A stretch of DNA of 64,000 bases, taken from the NCBI RefSeq assembly GCF_024436175.1, contig NZ_JANFQP010000003.1:62001-126000 (forward strand). The letters are read 5' to 3'. Position numbers and translations under genes: made by a program. The notes below the pieces were generated by a model. It made no database searches. It was not told the DNA's origin and saw nothing but the letters and a program-made list of their open reading frames with translations. How positions within the stretch are numbered: position 1 is the stretch's first letter; the number at the start of each line of letters is the position of its first letter. The stretch comes from Kaistella montana (GTDB lineage: Bacteria > Bacteroidota > Bacteroidia > Flavobacteriales > Weeksellaceae). Below, in pieces: positions 35,602 to 44,199 of the stretch.

Positions 35602-36708
35602 TCAGCTTTTTACAACAATTTCTGCAGCATGATCACTTGCGCCCTTTCCTCCAAGTTTCTCGCGGAGCAATTCAAAATCTTGTAACATTTTTTCACGCGT
35701 TTCACCTTCTAAAATCCGTTGAAGTTCTTTCACTAAATTTTCAGTATTTAGCTCTTTTTGAATGAGTTCAGTAACCACTTCGCGATCCATAATTAAATTC
35801 ACCAACGAAATAAATTTAATGTTTTTTACCACTCTTCTTCCGATTTCATAGGAAATTTGACTGCTTCGATAACACACCACTTCCGGAATATTGAGCAGAG
35901 CGGTTTCCAAAGTTGCAGTTCCGGAAGTCACCAAAGCAGCGCGTGAACTTCTCAATAAATCGTAAGTTTTATTGGACACAAAATGCACATCATCGTCCAC
36001 AAATTTTCGGTAAAATTCCTTCGGTAAACTTGGTGCACCAGCAATTACAAATTGATAATTTTTAAAAAAAGGTCGCACAGAAAGCATTAAAGCCAACATT
36101 TTTTCTACTTCCTGTTCACGCGAACCCGGCAAAAGCGCAATGATTTCTTTCTCATTTAAACCATGTTCTTTTTTAAAATACTCAGCAGAAATTTCTGGCA
36201 AATCTGAAATTGCATCAAGCAAAGGATGACCAACAAAATGCGCATCAACACTGTGTTTTTTATAAAAATCTTTCTCAAAAGGAAGAATCACGAGCATTTC
36301 ATCAACGAATTTTTTGATTTTTTCAACGCGACCTTCTTTCCACGCCCAAAGTTGTGGCGAAATATAATAAACCACCTTAATCCCCAACGATTTCGCGAAC
36401 TCGGCAATTCTTAAATTAAATCCCGGATAATCCACTAAAACCAATACATCAGGTTGATAATCAGCAATATCTTTCTTGCAGAATTTTATATTTCCGAGAA
36501 TCGTTTTGAGATTTTTCGCCACTTCCAAAAATCCCATGAAGGCCAAATCTTTATAATGCTTCACAGGCTGAAAACCTGCAACTTCAGCCATCAAATCTCC
36601 TCCCCAAAACCGAAATTCAGCGGAAGAATCTTTCTTTAAAATCGACTTCATTAAATTAGAAGCATGCAAATCTCCGGACGCTTCTCCTGCGATGATATAG
36701 TATTTCAC
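35602..36708 (-). CDS. lpxB: Lipid-A-disaccharide synthase
   Basis: Condenses UDP-2,3-diacylglucosamine with lipid X to form the lipid A disaccharide, at the cytoplasmic face of the inner membrane. 368 residues from the GTG at 36708, which gives the classic N-terminus (M)KYYIIAGEASGDLHA. A TTG 27 bp further upstream falls inside the gene's -7 box and is rejected. Other marks: FWGGDLM, YPGFNLRIA, YISPQLWAWKEGR, ALLPGSREQE, and SGTATLETAL in the UDP-sugar-binding half. LpxB in its usual glycosyltransferase-19 form; comEC follows. Confidence 0.95.
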   Translation of the reverse strand: MKYYIIAGEASGDLHASNLMKSILKKDSSAEFRFWGGDLMAEVAGFQPVKHYKDLAFMGFLEVAKNLKTILGNIKFCKKDIADYQPDVLVLVDYPGFNLRIAEFAKSLGIKVVYYISPQLWAWKEGRVEKIKKFVDEMLVILPFEKDFYKKHSVDAHFVGHPLLDAISDLPEISAEYFKKEHGLNEKEIIALLPGSREQEVEKMLALMLSVRPFFKNYQFVIAGAPSLPKEFYRKFVDDDVHFVSNKTYDLLRSSRAALVTSGTATLETALLNIPEVVCYRSSQISYEIGRRVVKNIKFISLVNLIMDREVVTELIQKELNTENLVKELQRILEGETREKMLQDFELLREKLGGKGASDHAAEIVVKS

Positions 36709-36722
36709 GTGGTAAAAAGTTG

Positions 36723-36730
36723 TAATTTTG
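36723..36730 (+). promoter_or_regulatory. -7 box of the DUF2480 gene
   Basis: TAATTTTG, 20 bp before the ATG at 36751. It lies just 2 bp from the oppositely oriented -7 box of lpxB. Confidence 0.55.
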
Positions 36731-36732
36731 CT

Positions 36733-36740
36733 CAAAGATA
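36733..36740 (-). promoter_or_regulatory. -7 box of lpxB
   Basis: Reverse strand reads TATCTTTG, 24 bp before the lpxB GTG. It overlaps the alternative TTG start codon. Confidence 0.55.
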
Positions 36741-36750
36741 AAGATAAAAA

Positions 36751-37260
36751 ATGTCAGAAGAATTTGAAATAAAAAATAAAGTTGCAGACAGCGGTTTGAT
36801 TAATTTCGACCTTTCTGCATTAATACCGAAAGGAAAAAGAATCGGGATTGACTTGAAAGATTTCCTTTTCGAAGGTTTAATTTTAAAAGAAAAAGACTTT
36901 CGCGAAAAAATTGCAGCACTCAATACAGATAATTTTGAAGATTCCTATATCTACATTTATAACTCTGCAGATGCGATTGTTCCCCTTTGGGCGTACTTTC
37001 TCATCACCGCAAAACTAACCGAAGTTGCTAAAAAAATCGTTTTCGGAAACCGTGAAGATTTGGAAGTGTTGTTGATGCACAACGCCATTCAAACCTACGA
37101 TTTCAGCGAAATGAACGGAAAAAGAGTTTTAGTAAAAGGTTGCAGCGACCAATCAATTCCGGAAAATGCTTATATCGAATTGGTGGAACAGCTGAAACCA
37201 CTCGTAAAATCGCTGATGTTTGGCGAAGCTTGTTCGAATGTTCCGATTTTTAAAAATTAA
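36751..37260 (+). CDS. DUF2480 family protein
   Basis: A 169-residue cytoplasmic protein matching the DUF2480 family as I know it: N-terminal VADSGLINFDLSALIP, then LKDFLFEGLILKEKDFRE, the IVPLWAYFLITAKL helix, and the C-terminal VKGCSDQSIPENAYIEL with Cys in LMFGEACSNVPIFK. The spaced Cys and His (LLMHNAIQTYDF) could bind a metal. No known function. It is divergent from lpxB with an overlapping promoter. Confidence 0.8.
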   Translation: MSEEFEIKNKVADSGLINFDLSALIPKGKRIGIDLKDFLFEGLILKEKDFREKIAALNTDNFEDSYIYIYNSADAIVPLWAYFLITAKLTEVAKKIVFGNREDLEVLLMHNAIQTYDFSEMNGKRVLVKGCSDQSIPENAYIELVEQLKPLVKSLMFGEACSNVPIFKN

Positions 37261-37337
37261 ATCTTTTAGTTTTCATTAAACTTAAAATTTTAACAATACT
37301 TTATCATTCTAAAAAAAGATTGCGGAAGATTTTTTGT

Positions 37338-37345
37338 TACATTTG
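37338..37345 (+). promoter_or_regulatory. -7 box of the DUF937 gene
   Basis: TACATTTG, 32 bp before the ATG at 37378. Confidence 0.45.
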
Positions 37346-37377
37346 AGTTTCATATTTAATCACAAAAAATACAAACT

Positions 37378-38040
37378 ATGAGTTTAATAGATTTAATTAC
37401 CGGAAACGCCGGAAACCAAGTAGCAACACAAGCCGAAAACAAATTTGGCATCAGCAAAAACCAAATTATTGCCCTTTTAGCAGTTGCTGCGCCTTTGGTT
37501 ATTTCTTATTTAAGAAAAAAATCTCAAGAAGATCCGAACGAAGCTGAAGCTTTAAATAACGCTTTAGACAAAGATCACGATGGAAGTATTTTAGACGATC
37601 CTTCTCAAGTAGAAGCGCGTCAACAGGAAGGAGGTTCTATCTTGGATCATATTTTCGGAGGTCAAAAAGCTACGGTAGAAAATCAACTTTCTCAGAATAC
37701 GGGAATTTCAATGGACAAAATCGGACCCATTTTAGCGATGCTGGCTCCAGTAATTATGGGTTATATCGGCAAACAAAAACAATCAAGCGGAGTAACTTCC
37801 GGTGGTGGTTTAGGCGATTTGTTGGGCGGAATTTTAGGAGGTGCACAAAGCCAAGTTCAATCTGAACCTTCAAATCCTTTGAATGACATTCTAGGAAGTG
37901 TTTTGGGTGGTTCTCAAGCCAACAATTCCGGAAATCCTTTGAATGATATTTTGGGATCCGTTCTTGGCGGTGGTAATCAGCAACAGCAATCACAAGGCGG
38001 ATTGGGAGGATTATTAGGCAGTATTTTAGGCGGAAAATAA
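37378..38040 (+). CDS. DUF937 domain protein with glycine-rich repeat tail
   Basis: A 220-residue protein. Residues 1-130 have the DUF937 pattern twice over: an amphipathic helix followed by a hydrophobic one (IIALLAVAAPLVISYLRKK and then IGPILAMLAPVIMGYIGKQ), with acidic DKDHDGSILDD between. From about residue 140 the tail is made of Gly/Leu repeats: NPLNDILGSVLGG occurs twice (20 residues apart), with looser copies before and after (GGLGDLLGGILGG, GGLGGLLGSILGG). No signal peptide. Function unknown; the tail suggests self-association. It shares a bidirectional terminator with THX. Confidence 0.8.
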   Translation: MSLIDLITGNAGNQVATQAENKFGISKNQIIALLAVAAPLVISYLRKKSQEDPNEAEALNNALDKDHDGSILDDPSQVEARQQEGGSILDHIFGGQKATVENQLSQNTGISMDKIGPILAMLAPVIMGYIGKQKQSSGVTSGGGLGDLLGGILGGAQSQVQSEPSNPLNDILGSVLGGSQANNSGNPLNDILGSVLGGGNQQQQSQGGLGGLLGSILGGK

Positions 38041-38063
38041 ATTTAACTTTCCACTAATAAATT

Positions 38064-38096
38064 AAAAAAAACCGAAGATTATTCTTCGGTTTTTTT
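38064..38096. terminator. Bidirectional terminator overlapping the THX stop codon
   Basis: A 14-bp stem (38065-38078 with 38083-38096), rich in A/T at the base, serves the DUF937 gene (+) and the convergent THX gene (-). The THX stop codon (38079-38081) is in its loop and its last codons are in the right arm. Confidence 0.85.
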
Positions 38097-38321
38097 AGTT
38101 TTTGGAGCCGCTTTTGGCTTCTTTTCTACGTTTGCATTTTCAGTTTTTTCGGTTGGTTGGCCAACTTCTTTTCGCACTTTGGCTTTCGGTGATTTTTTGT
38201 CATCTTCATCCAAAACTTTTACCGGAATATTCTTCACAGAGGCAGATTTTCGAGGTCTTTTCTTTCCATAGCTTCCAGCTGTAACTTTGCCTCGTCTTGA
38301 TTTTTGATCTCCTTTTCCCAT
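38079..38321 (-). CDS. 30S ribosomal protein THX
   Basis: Small basic ribosome-associated protein, 80 residues. The N-terminal THX signature MGKGDQKSRRGKVTAGSYGK starts at the ATG at 38321; an in-frame start at 38354 is rejected because it lies in the gene's own -7 box. The conserved part is about 30 residues; a Lys/Glu/Pro-rich tail follows, low in complexity and probably disordered, longer than in Thermus THX. Its 3' end is inside the shared terminator. Confidence 0.85.
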   Translation of the reverse strand: MGKGDQKSRRGKVTAGSYGKKRPRKSASVKNIPVKVLDEDDKKSPKAKVRKEVGQPTEKTENANVEKKPKAAPKTKKTEE

Positions 38322-38351
38322 AATTAAATTATTTTTTGATGTTGATTTCAT

Positions 38352-38359
38352 CAAAGTTA
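38352..38359 (-). promoter_or_regulatory. -7 box of THX
   Basis: Reverse strand reads TAACTTTG, 30 bp before the ATG at 38321. Confidence 0.5.
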
Positions 38360-38482
38360 ATTAAAAAATCGCCAAAGCGAATCTTAAAAAATCATAAAGT
38401 TTAGACCTTAAACACTATAAATCATCACTTTCCGAGAATTCCATTTGCCCAAAAATCACTTCTTACAATCGTTCAAAAAACT

Positions 38483-38490
38483 TATCTTTG
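38483..38490 (+). promoter_or_regulatory. -7 box of aspS
   Basis: TATCTTTG, 37 bp before the aspS ATG. Confidence 0.5.
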
Positions 38491-38527
38491 TCCCTGCAAA
38501 ATTGATTAACTCAAATATCCTAAAAAT

Positions 38528-40282
38528 ATGTTTCGTACGCACACCAACGGAGAACTTTCTTTACAAAATATTGATCAAAACGTCACCCTTTCCGGTTGGG
38601 TTCAGACCATCCGCGACAAGGGATTTATGATTTGGATCGACTTGCGAGATCGCTACGGAATTACCCAATTGGTATTTGATGCTGATCGTTCATCAGCTGA
38701 ATTATTAGAAAATGCAAAAAAACTCGGTCGCGAATTTGTAATTCAAGTGAACGGAAAAGTGATCGAGAGACAAAGCAAAAACCCGAAAATTCCGACAGGA
38801 GAAATAGAAATTTTAGTTGAAAAACTAACGATTTTAAATGAATCTCAGCTTCCGCCATTCACCATCGAAGACGAAACCGACGGTGGTGAAGAACTGAGAA
38901 TGAAATACAGATATTTGGACATCCGCAGAAATCCGGTAAAAGACAAATTGATTTTCCGCCATAAAATGGCGCAAAAAGTAAGAAATTACCTTTCTGACCA
39001 AAATTTTATCGAAGTTGAAACTCCGGTTCTCATTAAATCTACTCCAGAAGGTGCGAGAGATTTTGTGGTTCCAAGCAGAATGAATCCGGGGCAATTTTAT
39101 GCACTTCCGCAATCGCCACAAACTTTCAAGCAACTCTTAATGATTGGCGGAATGGACCGTTATTTCCAAATTGTAAAATGTTTCCGTGACGAAGATTTGC
39201 GTGCAGACAGACAGCCGGAATTCACCCAAATCGATTGCGAAATGGCGTTTGTAGAACAGGAAGATGTTCTGGAAATTTTCGAAGGAATGACCGCAAATTT
39301 GTTGAAAGACATTACCGGAAAAGATTTCGGAAAATTCCCAAGAATGACCTTCGCTGATGCGATGAAAAAATACGGAAACGACAAACCGGACATCCGATTC
39401 GGTATGGAATTCGTGGAAGTAAATGAATTGGTAAAAGGCAAAGATTTCAAAATATTTGATGATGCAGAATTGGTGGTTGGAATCAACGTTGAAGGTTGCG
39501 CCGATTATACCAGAAAACAAATCGATGAATTAATTGATTGGGTAAAACGCCCACAAATAGGAGCTTCCGGAATGGTTTGGATTAAATTCCAAAACGACGG
39601 AATCGTAACTTCTTCTGTAAATAAATTTTACAATGAAGAAGATTTAAAGAAAATTACAGAAAAATTCGGAGCAAAAGCGGGAGATTTAATCTTCCTCATG
39701 TCCGGAAATGAAAATAAAGTAAGAACCCAACTTTCTGCTCTCAGAATGGAATTGGGAAACCGTTTAGGTTTAAGAAATCCGAAAGAATTCGCTCCACTTT
39801 GGGTGATCGATTTCCCACTTTTGGAATGGGACGAAGAAAGCGGAAGATATCACGCGATGCACCACCCTTTCACTTCCCCAAAACCGGAAGACGTACATTT
39901 ATTGCAAACCGAACCCGGAAAAGCAAGAGCAAACGCCTACGATTTGGTACTGAACGGAAACGAAATCGGTGGTGGCTCGGTAAGAATTTTCGACAAAGAA
40001 TTGCAGTCAACAATGTTTGATTTACTCGGTTTCACGAAAGAAGATGCTGAAGCTCAGTTTGGATTTTTGATGAACGCTTTCAAATTCGGAGCACCGCCAC
40101 ACGCTGGTTTAGCGTTTGGTTTCGACCGATTGGTAGCGATTTTAGACGGAAACGAAGTGATCCGAGATTACATCGCTTTCCCGAAAAACAATTCCGGAAG
40201 AGACGTCATGATCGATGCACCAAGTAAAATTGCAGACGAGCAGTTGGATGAACTTTTCTTGAAAGTAGAAACTAAAGGATAA
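38528..40282 (+). CDS. aspS: Aspartate--tRNA ligase
   Basis: Class II aminoacyl-tRNA synthetase, 584 residues, charging tRNA-Asp. N-terminal OB-fold anticodon domain ([27 protein letters not shown]; key WIDLRDR) to about residue 110, then the catalytic core with motif 2 ([16 protein letters not shown]), the bacterial GAD insertion (about 290-420) and motif 3 ([11 protein letters not shown]). Whether it also charges tRNA-Asn cannot be told from the sequence by eye. Single gene with -7 box and terminator. Confidence 0.97.
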   Translation: MFRTHTNGELSLQNIDQNVTLSGWVQTIRDKGFMIWIDLRDRYGITQLVFDADRSSAELLENAKKLGREFVIQVNGKVIERQSKNPKIPTGEIEILVEKLTILNESQLPPFTIEDETDGGEELRMKYRYLDIRRNPVKDKLIFRHKMAQKVRNYLSDQNFIEVETPVLIKSTPEGARDFVVPSRMNPGQFYALPQSPQTFKQLLMIGGMDRYFQIVKCFRDEDLRADRQPEFTQIDCEMAFVEQEDVLEIFEGMTANLLKDITGKDFGKFPRMTFADAMKKYGNDKPDIRFGMEFVEVNELVKGKDFKIFDDAELVVGINVEGCADYTRKQIDELIDWVKRPQIGASGMVWIKFQNDGIVTSSVNKFYNEEDLKKITEKFGAKAGDLIFLMSGNENKVRTQLSALRMELGNRLGLRNPKEFAPLWVIDFPLLEWDEESGRYHAMHHPFTSPKPEDVHLLQTEPGKARANAYDLVLNGNEIGGGSVRIFDKELQSTMFDLLGFTKEDAEAQFGFLMNAFKFGAPPHAGLAFGFDRLVAILDGNEVIRDYIAFPKNNSGRDVMIDAPSKIADEQLDELFLKVETKG

Positions 40283-40305
40283 ATCAAGTGTTTTTAAAAC
40301 AAGCC

Positions 40306-40342
40306 AAGAAGCAATCTCAATCAATGGGATTGCTTCTTTTTT
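40306..40342 (+). terminator. Terminator after aspS
   Basis: An 11-bp stem (40306-40316 with 40328-40338) followed by T's, 24 bp after the stop codon. Confidence 0.85.
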
Positions 40343-40403
40343 ACATTTAAATTTCATCAAAATTAACTTAAAAACATTAATTTTAGTCAAATTTTCCAAA
40401 GCC

Positions 40404-42677
40404 ATGAAATTCATCTTTCTCTTTTTTTCTTTTTTCTTATTCATCTCTATGAACGCTCAAAAACTCACTTCATTCGTCAATCCATTTGTGGGAACAAAAA
40501 ACATGGGACACACTTTTCCCGGAGCCACTTCCCCGTTTGGAATGGTTCAGCTTTCTCCGGAAACAAACCAAGTTCCTTACGCGATTGATGGAAAATACAA
40601 TCCCGAAACATATCGTTACTGTTCTGGTTATCAAGCGCAAGATCAAACTATTTTTGGATTTTCACACACTCATTTTAGCGGCGTTGGTCACTCGGATTTG
40701 GGAGATTTTTTAATCATGCCCACAACGGGAAAACTCAATTTAGAACCCGGAAAAATCAACGAACCCAAAAGCGGATATCATTCCCAATTTTCAAAAAAAA
40801 CCGAGAAAGCAGAACCCGGTTTTTATGAAGTAATGTTGGATGATTATGGCATCAAAGCTGAACTTACGACTTCCGACCGCGTTGGTTTTCATCGATACAC
40901 TTTTCCTAAATCTGGAGAATCGCACATTATTTTAGATTTAATGTCGAATATTTACAATTATGAAGGGAAAAATGTATGGACTTTCGTAAGAGTAGAAGAT
41001 AATCAAACCGTTATTGGATACCGAGAAACTACAGGTTGGGCGAGAACTAAAAAAGTATTTTTCGCGATGAAGTTTTCTAAACCTTTTAAAAATTATGGAA
41101 GAAAAAGATATGAAAAGGTAGAATACAACGGCTTTTACAGAAAATTTAATGAAAATGAAAATTTCCCAGAATTTGCAGGAAGACAAATCCGCGCTTACTT
41201 CGATTTTGATACCGAAAAAGATGAACAGATTTTAGTGAAATTTGCTCTTTCAAATACTTCAACCAACGGAGCATTGAAAAATTTGGAAGCAGAAATTCCG
41301 CATTGGAATTTTAATCAAATTAAAGAAGAAACCTCGGCAAAATGGGAAAAAGAACTTTCAAAAATTGAAGTAGAAACATTAAATCTAAACGATAAAAAAA
41401 CTTTCTACACGGCAATTTACCACACCATGATGTCGCCGATTTTGTATGAAGATATCGATGGACAATATCTTGGACTCGATCAAAACATTCATGAATCCGA
41501 AGGTTTTACGAACTACTCTATTTTTTCACTTTGGGACACCTATCGCGCGCTGCACCCGCTTTACAACATCATTCAACCGAAAAGAAACAACGACTTCATT
41601 CATTCGATGATGGCTCATTATGATCAAAGCGTTCACAAAGCTTTGCCGATTTGGTCGCATTATGCCAACGAAAATTGGTGCATGATTGGCTATCATTCCG
41701 TTTCGGTAATTGCCGATGCCATCGCAAAAGGAACTACAAATATTGATTTAAATAAAGCTTTAATTGCTTCTAAAAATTCATCAAACCTAAAATATTACGA
41801 TGGAATTGAACATTATTTAAAATATGGTTACGTTCCGGAAGATAAAAGTTCATCGTCGGTTTCCAAAACTTTAGAATATGCTTATGATGATTGGGCAATT
41901 GCACAAATTGCCAAAAAATTAGGAGACCAAACTACCGAAAATGAATATTTGAAGAGAAGCGAATCTTACCGAAATGTTTATAACCCGAAAACTGGGTTTA
42001 TGCATCCGAAACTTTCCGATGGAACTTTCAAGAAAGAATTTGATCCGATGGATACGCACGGACAAGGTTTTATCGAAGGAAACGCCTTCAATTACGGACT
42101 TTATGTTCCGCAAAATATTCCGGAAATGATAAAAATGATGGGCGGAAAAACGAAATTTTCTAAACATTTAGATGAAATTTTCACCACGGAAATTGCCGAC
42201 AAATACATCGAGAAAAACGAAGACATCACCCGAGACGGGATCATCGGAAACTACGTTCACGGCAACGAACCGGGGCATCACATTCCATATCTTTATAACT
42301 GGACCAACGATTCTTGGAAAACACAAGAACGTGTAAGAATGATCTTGCGAAAAATGTATTCTGCAGAAGAAGATGGGCTTTGCGGAAACGATGATGCAGG
42401 ACAAATGTCGGCTTGGTATGTTTTCTCGGCGCTTGGTTTTTACCCTGTTCTTCCAGGTTCCGACGAATATCAAATCGGTTCTCCACTCGTGAAATCTGCG
42501 AAAATCAATTTAGAAAACGGAAAAACTTTGCACATCAAAACCGAAAATCAATCGGAGAAAAATGTGTATGTAAAGAAAATTTCGGTCAACGGAAAAGAAA
42601 TAAAAACGCATTTGCTAAAACACAGTGATATCGCCAATGGTGGTGAAATTATTTTCACCATGAGCGATAAACATTAG
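40404..42677 (+). CDS. GH92 family alpha-mannosidase-like glycosidase
   Basis: A 757-residue exported glycoside hydrolase of family 92, whose members are calcium-dependent exo-alpha-mannosidases that trim N-glycans and mannans. Signal peptide (residues 1-19, ending MNAQ). Family marks: VNPFVGTKNMGHTFPGATSPFGMVQLSP-type start (key FPGATSPFGMV), FGFSHTHFSGVG, SLWDTYRALHPL, and in the catalytic barrel GNAFNYGLYVP, GNEPGHHIPYLYNW and GNDDAGQMSAWYVFSALG. Probably periplasmic. It ends 1 bp before the convergent SDR gene and is not in a polysaccharide-utilisation locus (no SusC/SusD nearby). Confidence 0.93.
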   Translation: MKFIFLFFSFFLFISMNAQKLTSFVNPFVGTKNMGHTFPGATSPFGMVQLSPETNQVPYAIDGKYNPETYRYCSGYQAQDQTIFGFSHTHFSGVGHSDLGDFLIMPTTGKLNLEPGKINEPKSGYHSQFSKKTEKAEPGFYEVMLDDYGIKAELTTSDRVGFHRYTFPKSGESHIILDLMSNIYNYEGKNVWTFVRVEDNQTVIGYRETTGWARTKKVFFAMKFSKPFKNYGRKRYEKVEYNGFYRKFNENENFPEFAGRQIRAYFDFDTEKDEQILVKFALSNTSTNGALKNLEAEIPHWNFNQIKEETSAKWEKELSKIEVETLNLNDKKTFYTAIYHTMMSPILYEDIDGQYLGLDQNIHESEGFTNYSIFSLWDTYRALHPLYNIIQPKRNNDFIHSMMAHYDQSVHKALPIWSHYANENWCMIGYHSVSVIADAIAKGTTNIDLNKALIASKNSSNLKYYDGIEHYLKYGYVPEDKSSSSVSKTLEYAYDDWAIAQIAKKLGDQTTENEYLKRSESYRNVYNPKTGFMHPKLSDGTFKKEFDPMDTHGQGFIEGNAFNYGLYVPQNIPEMIKMMGGKTKFSKHLDEIFTTEIADKYIEKNEDITRDGIIGNYVHGNEPGHHIPYLYNWTNDSWKTQERVRMILRKMYSAEEDGLCGNDDAGQMSAWYVFSALGFYPVLPGSDEYQIGSPLVKSAKINLENGKTLHIKTENQSEKNVYVKKISVNGKEIKTHLLKHSDIANGGEIIFTMSDKH

Positions 42678-42678
42678 C

Positions 42679-43404
42679 TTAAGGCAATTTCGCAACTAAA
42701 AATTCCGGTGAAAGTTTCAAAATCCAATAGATGATTTTCCATTTCCAATTTGGGACGATGGTGAAAGAATTTCCTGCGTTTACGATATGTTTCGCAACAT
42801 AATCGGGTTCCATCATCAGGTTTTTGTTGAGTTCCAAACCTGCATTTATTTTGGTATTGATGTAGCCACTCACCAAAACATTCACGATCACTTTCCTTGA
42901 TGCCAATTCTTGTCTCAAACCTGATAAATATTGGGTAAAAGCAGATTTTGTACTTCCGTAAACAAAGTTTGATTTTCGTCCACGAACACCAGAAAGCGAA
43001 GAAATTCCGATAATTCTTTCTAAATTTTGATTGGAAAAATCGGTTGCAATAATATTTAAAATAGAAACCGCGCCAATGTAATTCACTTTCATCATGTTGA
43101 AAGTTCTTTCAAAATCATGCAAAGCCTCTTGATTTTCCACCAAAAAACCGGCGGCATAAACCACAATATTCGGTTTTGCTGATAGTTCATCATAAAATTT
43201 TTGATGAGAACTGAAATCTGTGGCGTCGAAATATTTAAGTTCAACATTATTTTGGAGATTATTTTCTTCAACGAAATTTTTCAGCGAAGACAAATCTCTG
43301 GAAGCCGCCAAAACATGAAATCCCTTTTCCGAATATTGCAAAATACATTGCTTCGCAACATCGGAATTCGCACCGAGAATTAGGATGGTTTTATAAAAAT
43401 CCAT
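42679..43404 (-). CDS. Short-chain dehydrogenase/reductase
   Basis: A 241-residue NAD(P)-dependent oxidoreductase. The N-terminal nucleotide-binding loop reads ILILGANSDVAKQ, a variant of the usual TGxxxGxG in which the last Gly is Ala; NVVYAAG-like VVYAAGFL (NAG equivalent), Ser in IGISSLSG and the catalytic YGSTK are in order. The C-terminus is hydrophobic (WKIIYWILKL). I start at the ATG at 43404; upstream in-frame codons overlap the preceding gene. It is the last gene behind paaZ, GH5 and crotonase, 4 bp after the crotonase. Substrate unknown; a fatty-acyl or CoA-thioester substrate would fit its neighbour. Confidence 0.8.
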   Translation of the reverse strand: MDFYKTILILGANSDVAKQCILQYSEKGFHVLAASRDLSSLKNFVEENNLQNNVELKYFDATDFSSHQKFYDELSAKPNIVVYAAGFLVENQEALHDFERTFNMMKVNYIGAVSILNIIATDFSNQNLERIIGISSLSGVRGRKSNFVYGSTKSAFTQYLSGLRQELASRKVIVNVLVSGYINTKINAGLELNKNLMMEPDYVAKHIVNAGNSFTIVPNWKWKIIYWILKLSPEFLVAKLP

Positions 43405-43408
43405 TATG

Positions 43409-44176
43409 CTATTTCGCACGCAATCTTTCCTTAATTTTTCCAATATTTTCTTTGGCGGAATCTTCTAAAATTAATGAAGCGCTCATCAAAATTCTTTCTG
43501 GCATTAATTGATCAAAATGTTCGGTACCTTCCCAAGAAACTTTTTTAATCAATGATAAAGCGTCAGAACTTCTGGTTGATAGTTTTTCCATAAAGGCAAT
43601 AATTTTCTCATCCATTTCCTGAATATTTTCTGAAACCGAATGATAGACATCGTGTTTTTCGCACCAATCTGCAGTTCTGAAATCTGCGTCAATCGACATC
43701 GCTGAATAGGCAGATTTTCCAATTTTTCTTTCTACATAAGGTCCAATAATGAATGGCCCGATTCCCAAATTCAATTCTGTTAAAGCCATTGCTGCGTATT
43801 TTGTAGCGAAACAATAATCGGCTGCACAAGCGATTCCCACGCCTCCACCGGTTGTTTTTCCCTGAACACGAACGATGACTATTTTCCCACAATTTCGCAT
43901 CGCATTTAAAACTTTAGCAAAACCTCCAAAAAATATTTTCGATTTTTCCAACTCTTCGATTTCCAATAATTCATCGAAACTGGCTCCGGCGCAAAATGCT
44001 TTATCTCCTTCGGATTTTAAAAGAATTGCTTTGACATTTTGATCTTTTCCGCTTTCTAAAATAGTTTGCGCCAATTTTTCTAAAATTTCTCCCGGCAAAG
44101 AATTGCTTTTCGGGGTTCCGAAAGTAATTTCAGCGATGTTGTTTTTTATCTCTTGGGCTACAAATCCGTTGTTCAT
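43409..44176 (-). CDS. Enoyl-CoA hydratase/isomerase family protein
   Basis: A 255-residue crotonase. The two oxyanion-hole segments are present (DKAFCAGASFDEL; GKTTGGGVGIACAADY), followed by ALTELNLGIGPFIIG. In this last segment the first catalytic Glu (TEL) is kept, but the position of the second Glu of true hydratases falls on Ala/Ser (GKSAYSAMSI), so this may be an isomerase, hydrolase or otherwise altered member. Its place 1.3 kb behind paaZ makes a role in phenylacetate catabolism (PaaF/PaaG-like) plausible but unproven. Confidence 0.75.
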   Translation of the reverse strand: MNNGFVAQEIKNNIAEITFGTPKSNSLPGEILEKLAQTILESGKDQNVKAILLKSEGDKAFCAGASFDELLEIEELEKSKIFFGGFAKVLNAMRNCGKIVIVRVQGKTTGGGVGIACAADYCFATKYAAMALTELNLGIGPFIIGPYVERKIGKSAYSAMSIDADFRTADWCEKHDVYHSVSENIQEMDEKIIAFMEKLSTRSSDALSLIKKVSWEGTEHFDQLMPERILMSASLILEDSAKENIGKIKERLRAK

Positions 44177-44199
44177 TTTCTATTTTTATCTTGATTATT

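Noticed and set aside
40486..40713. Other-frame open reading frames within GH92 and other long genes
   Set aside because: They lie wholly inside genes with clear family motifs and show no motifs of their own.
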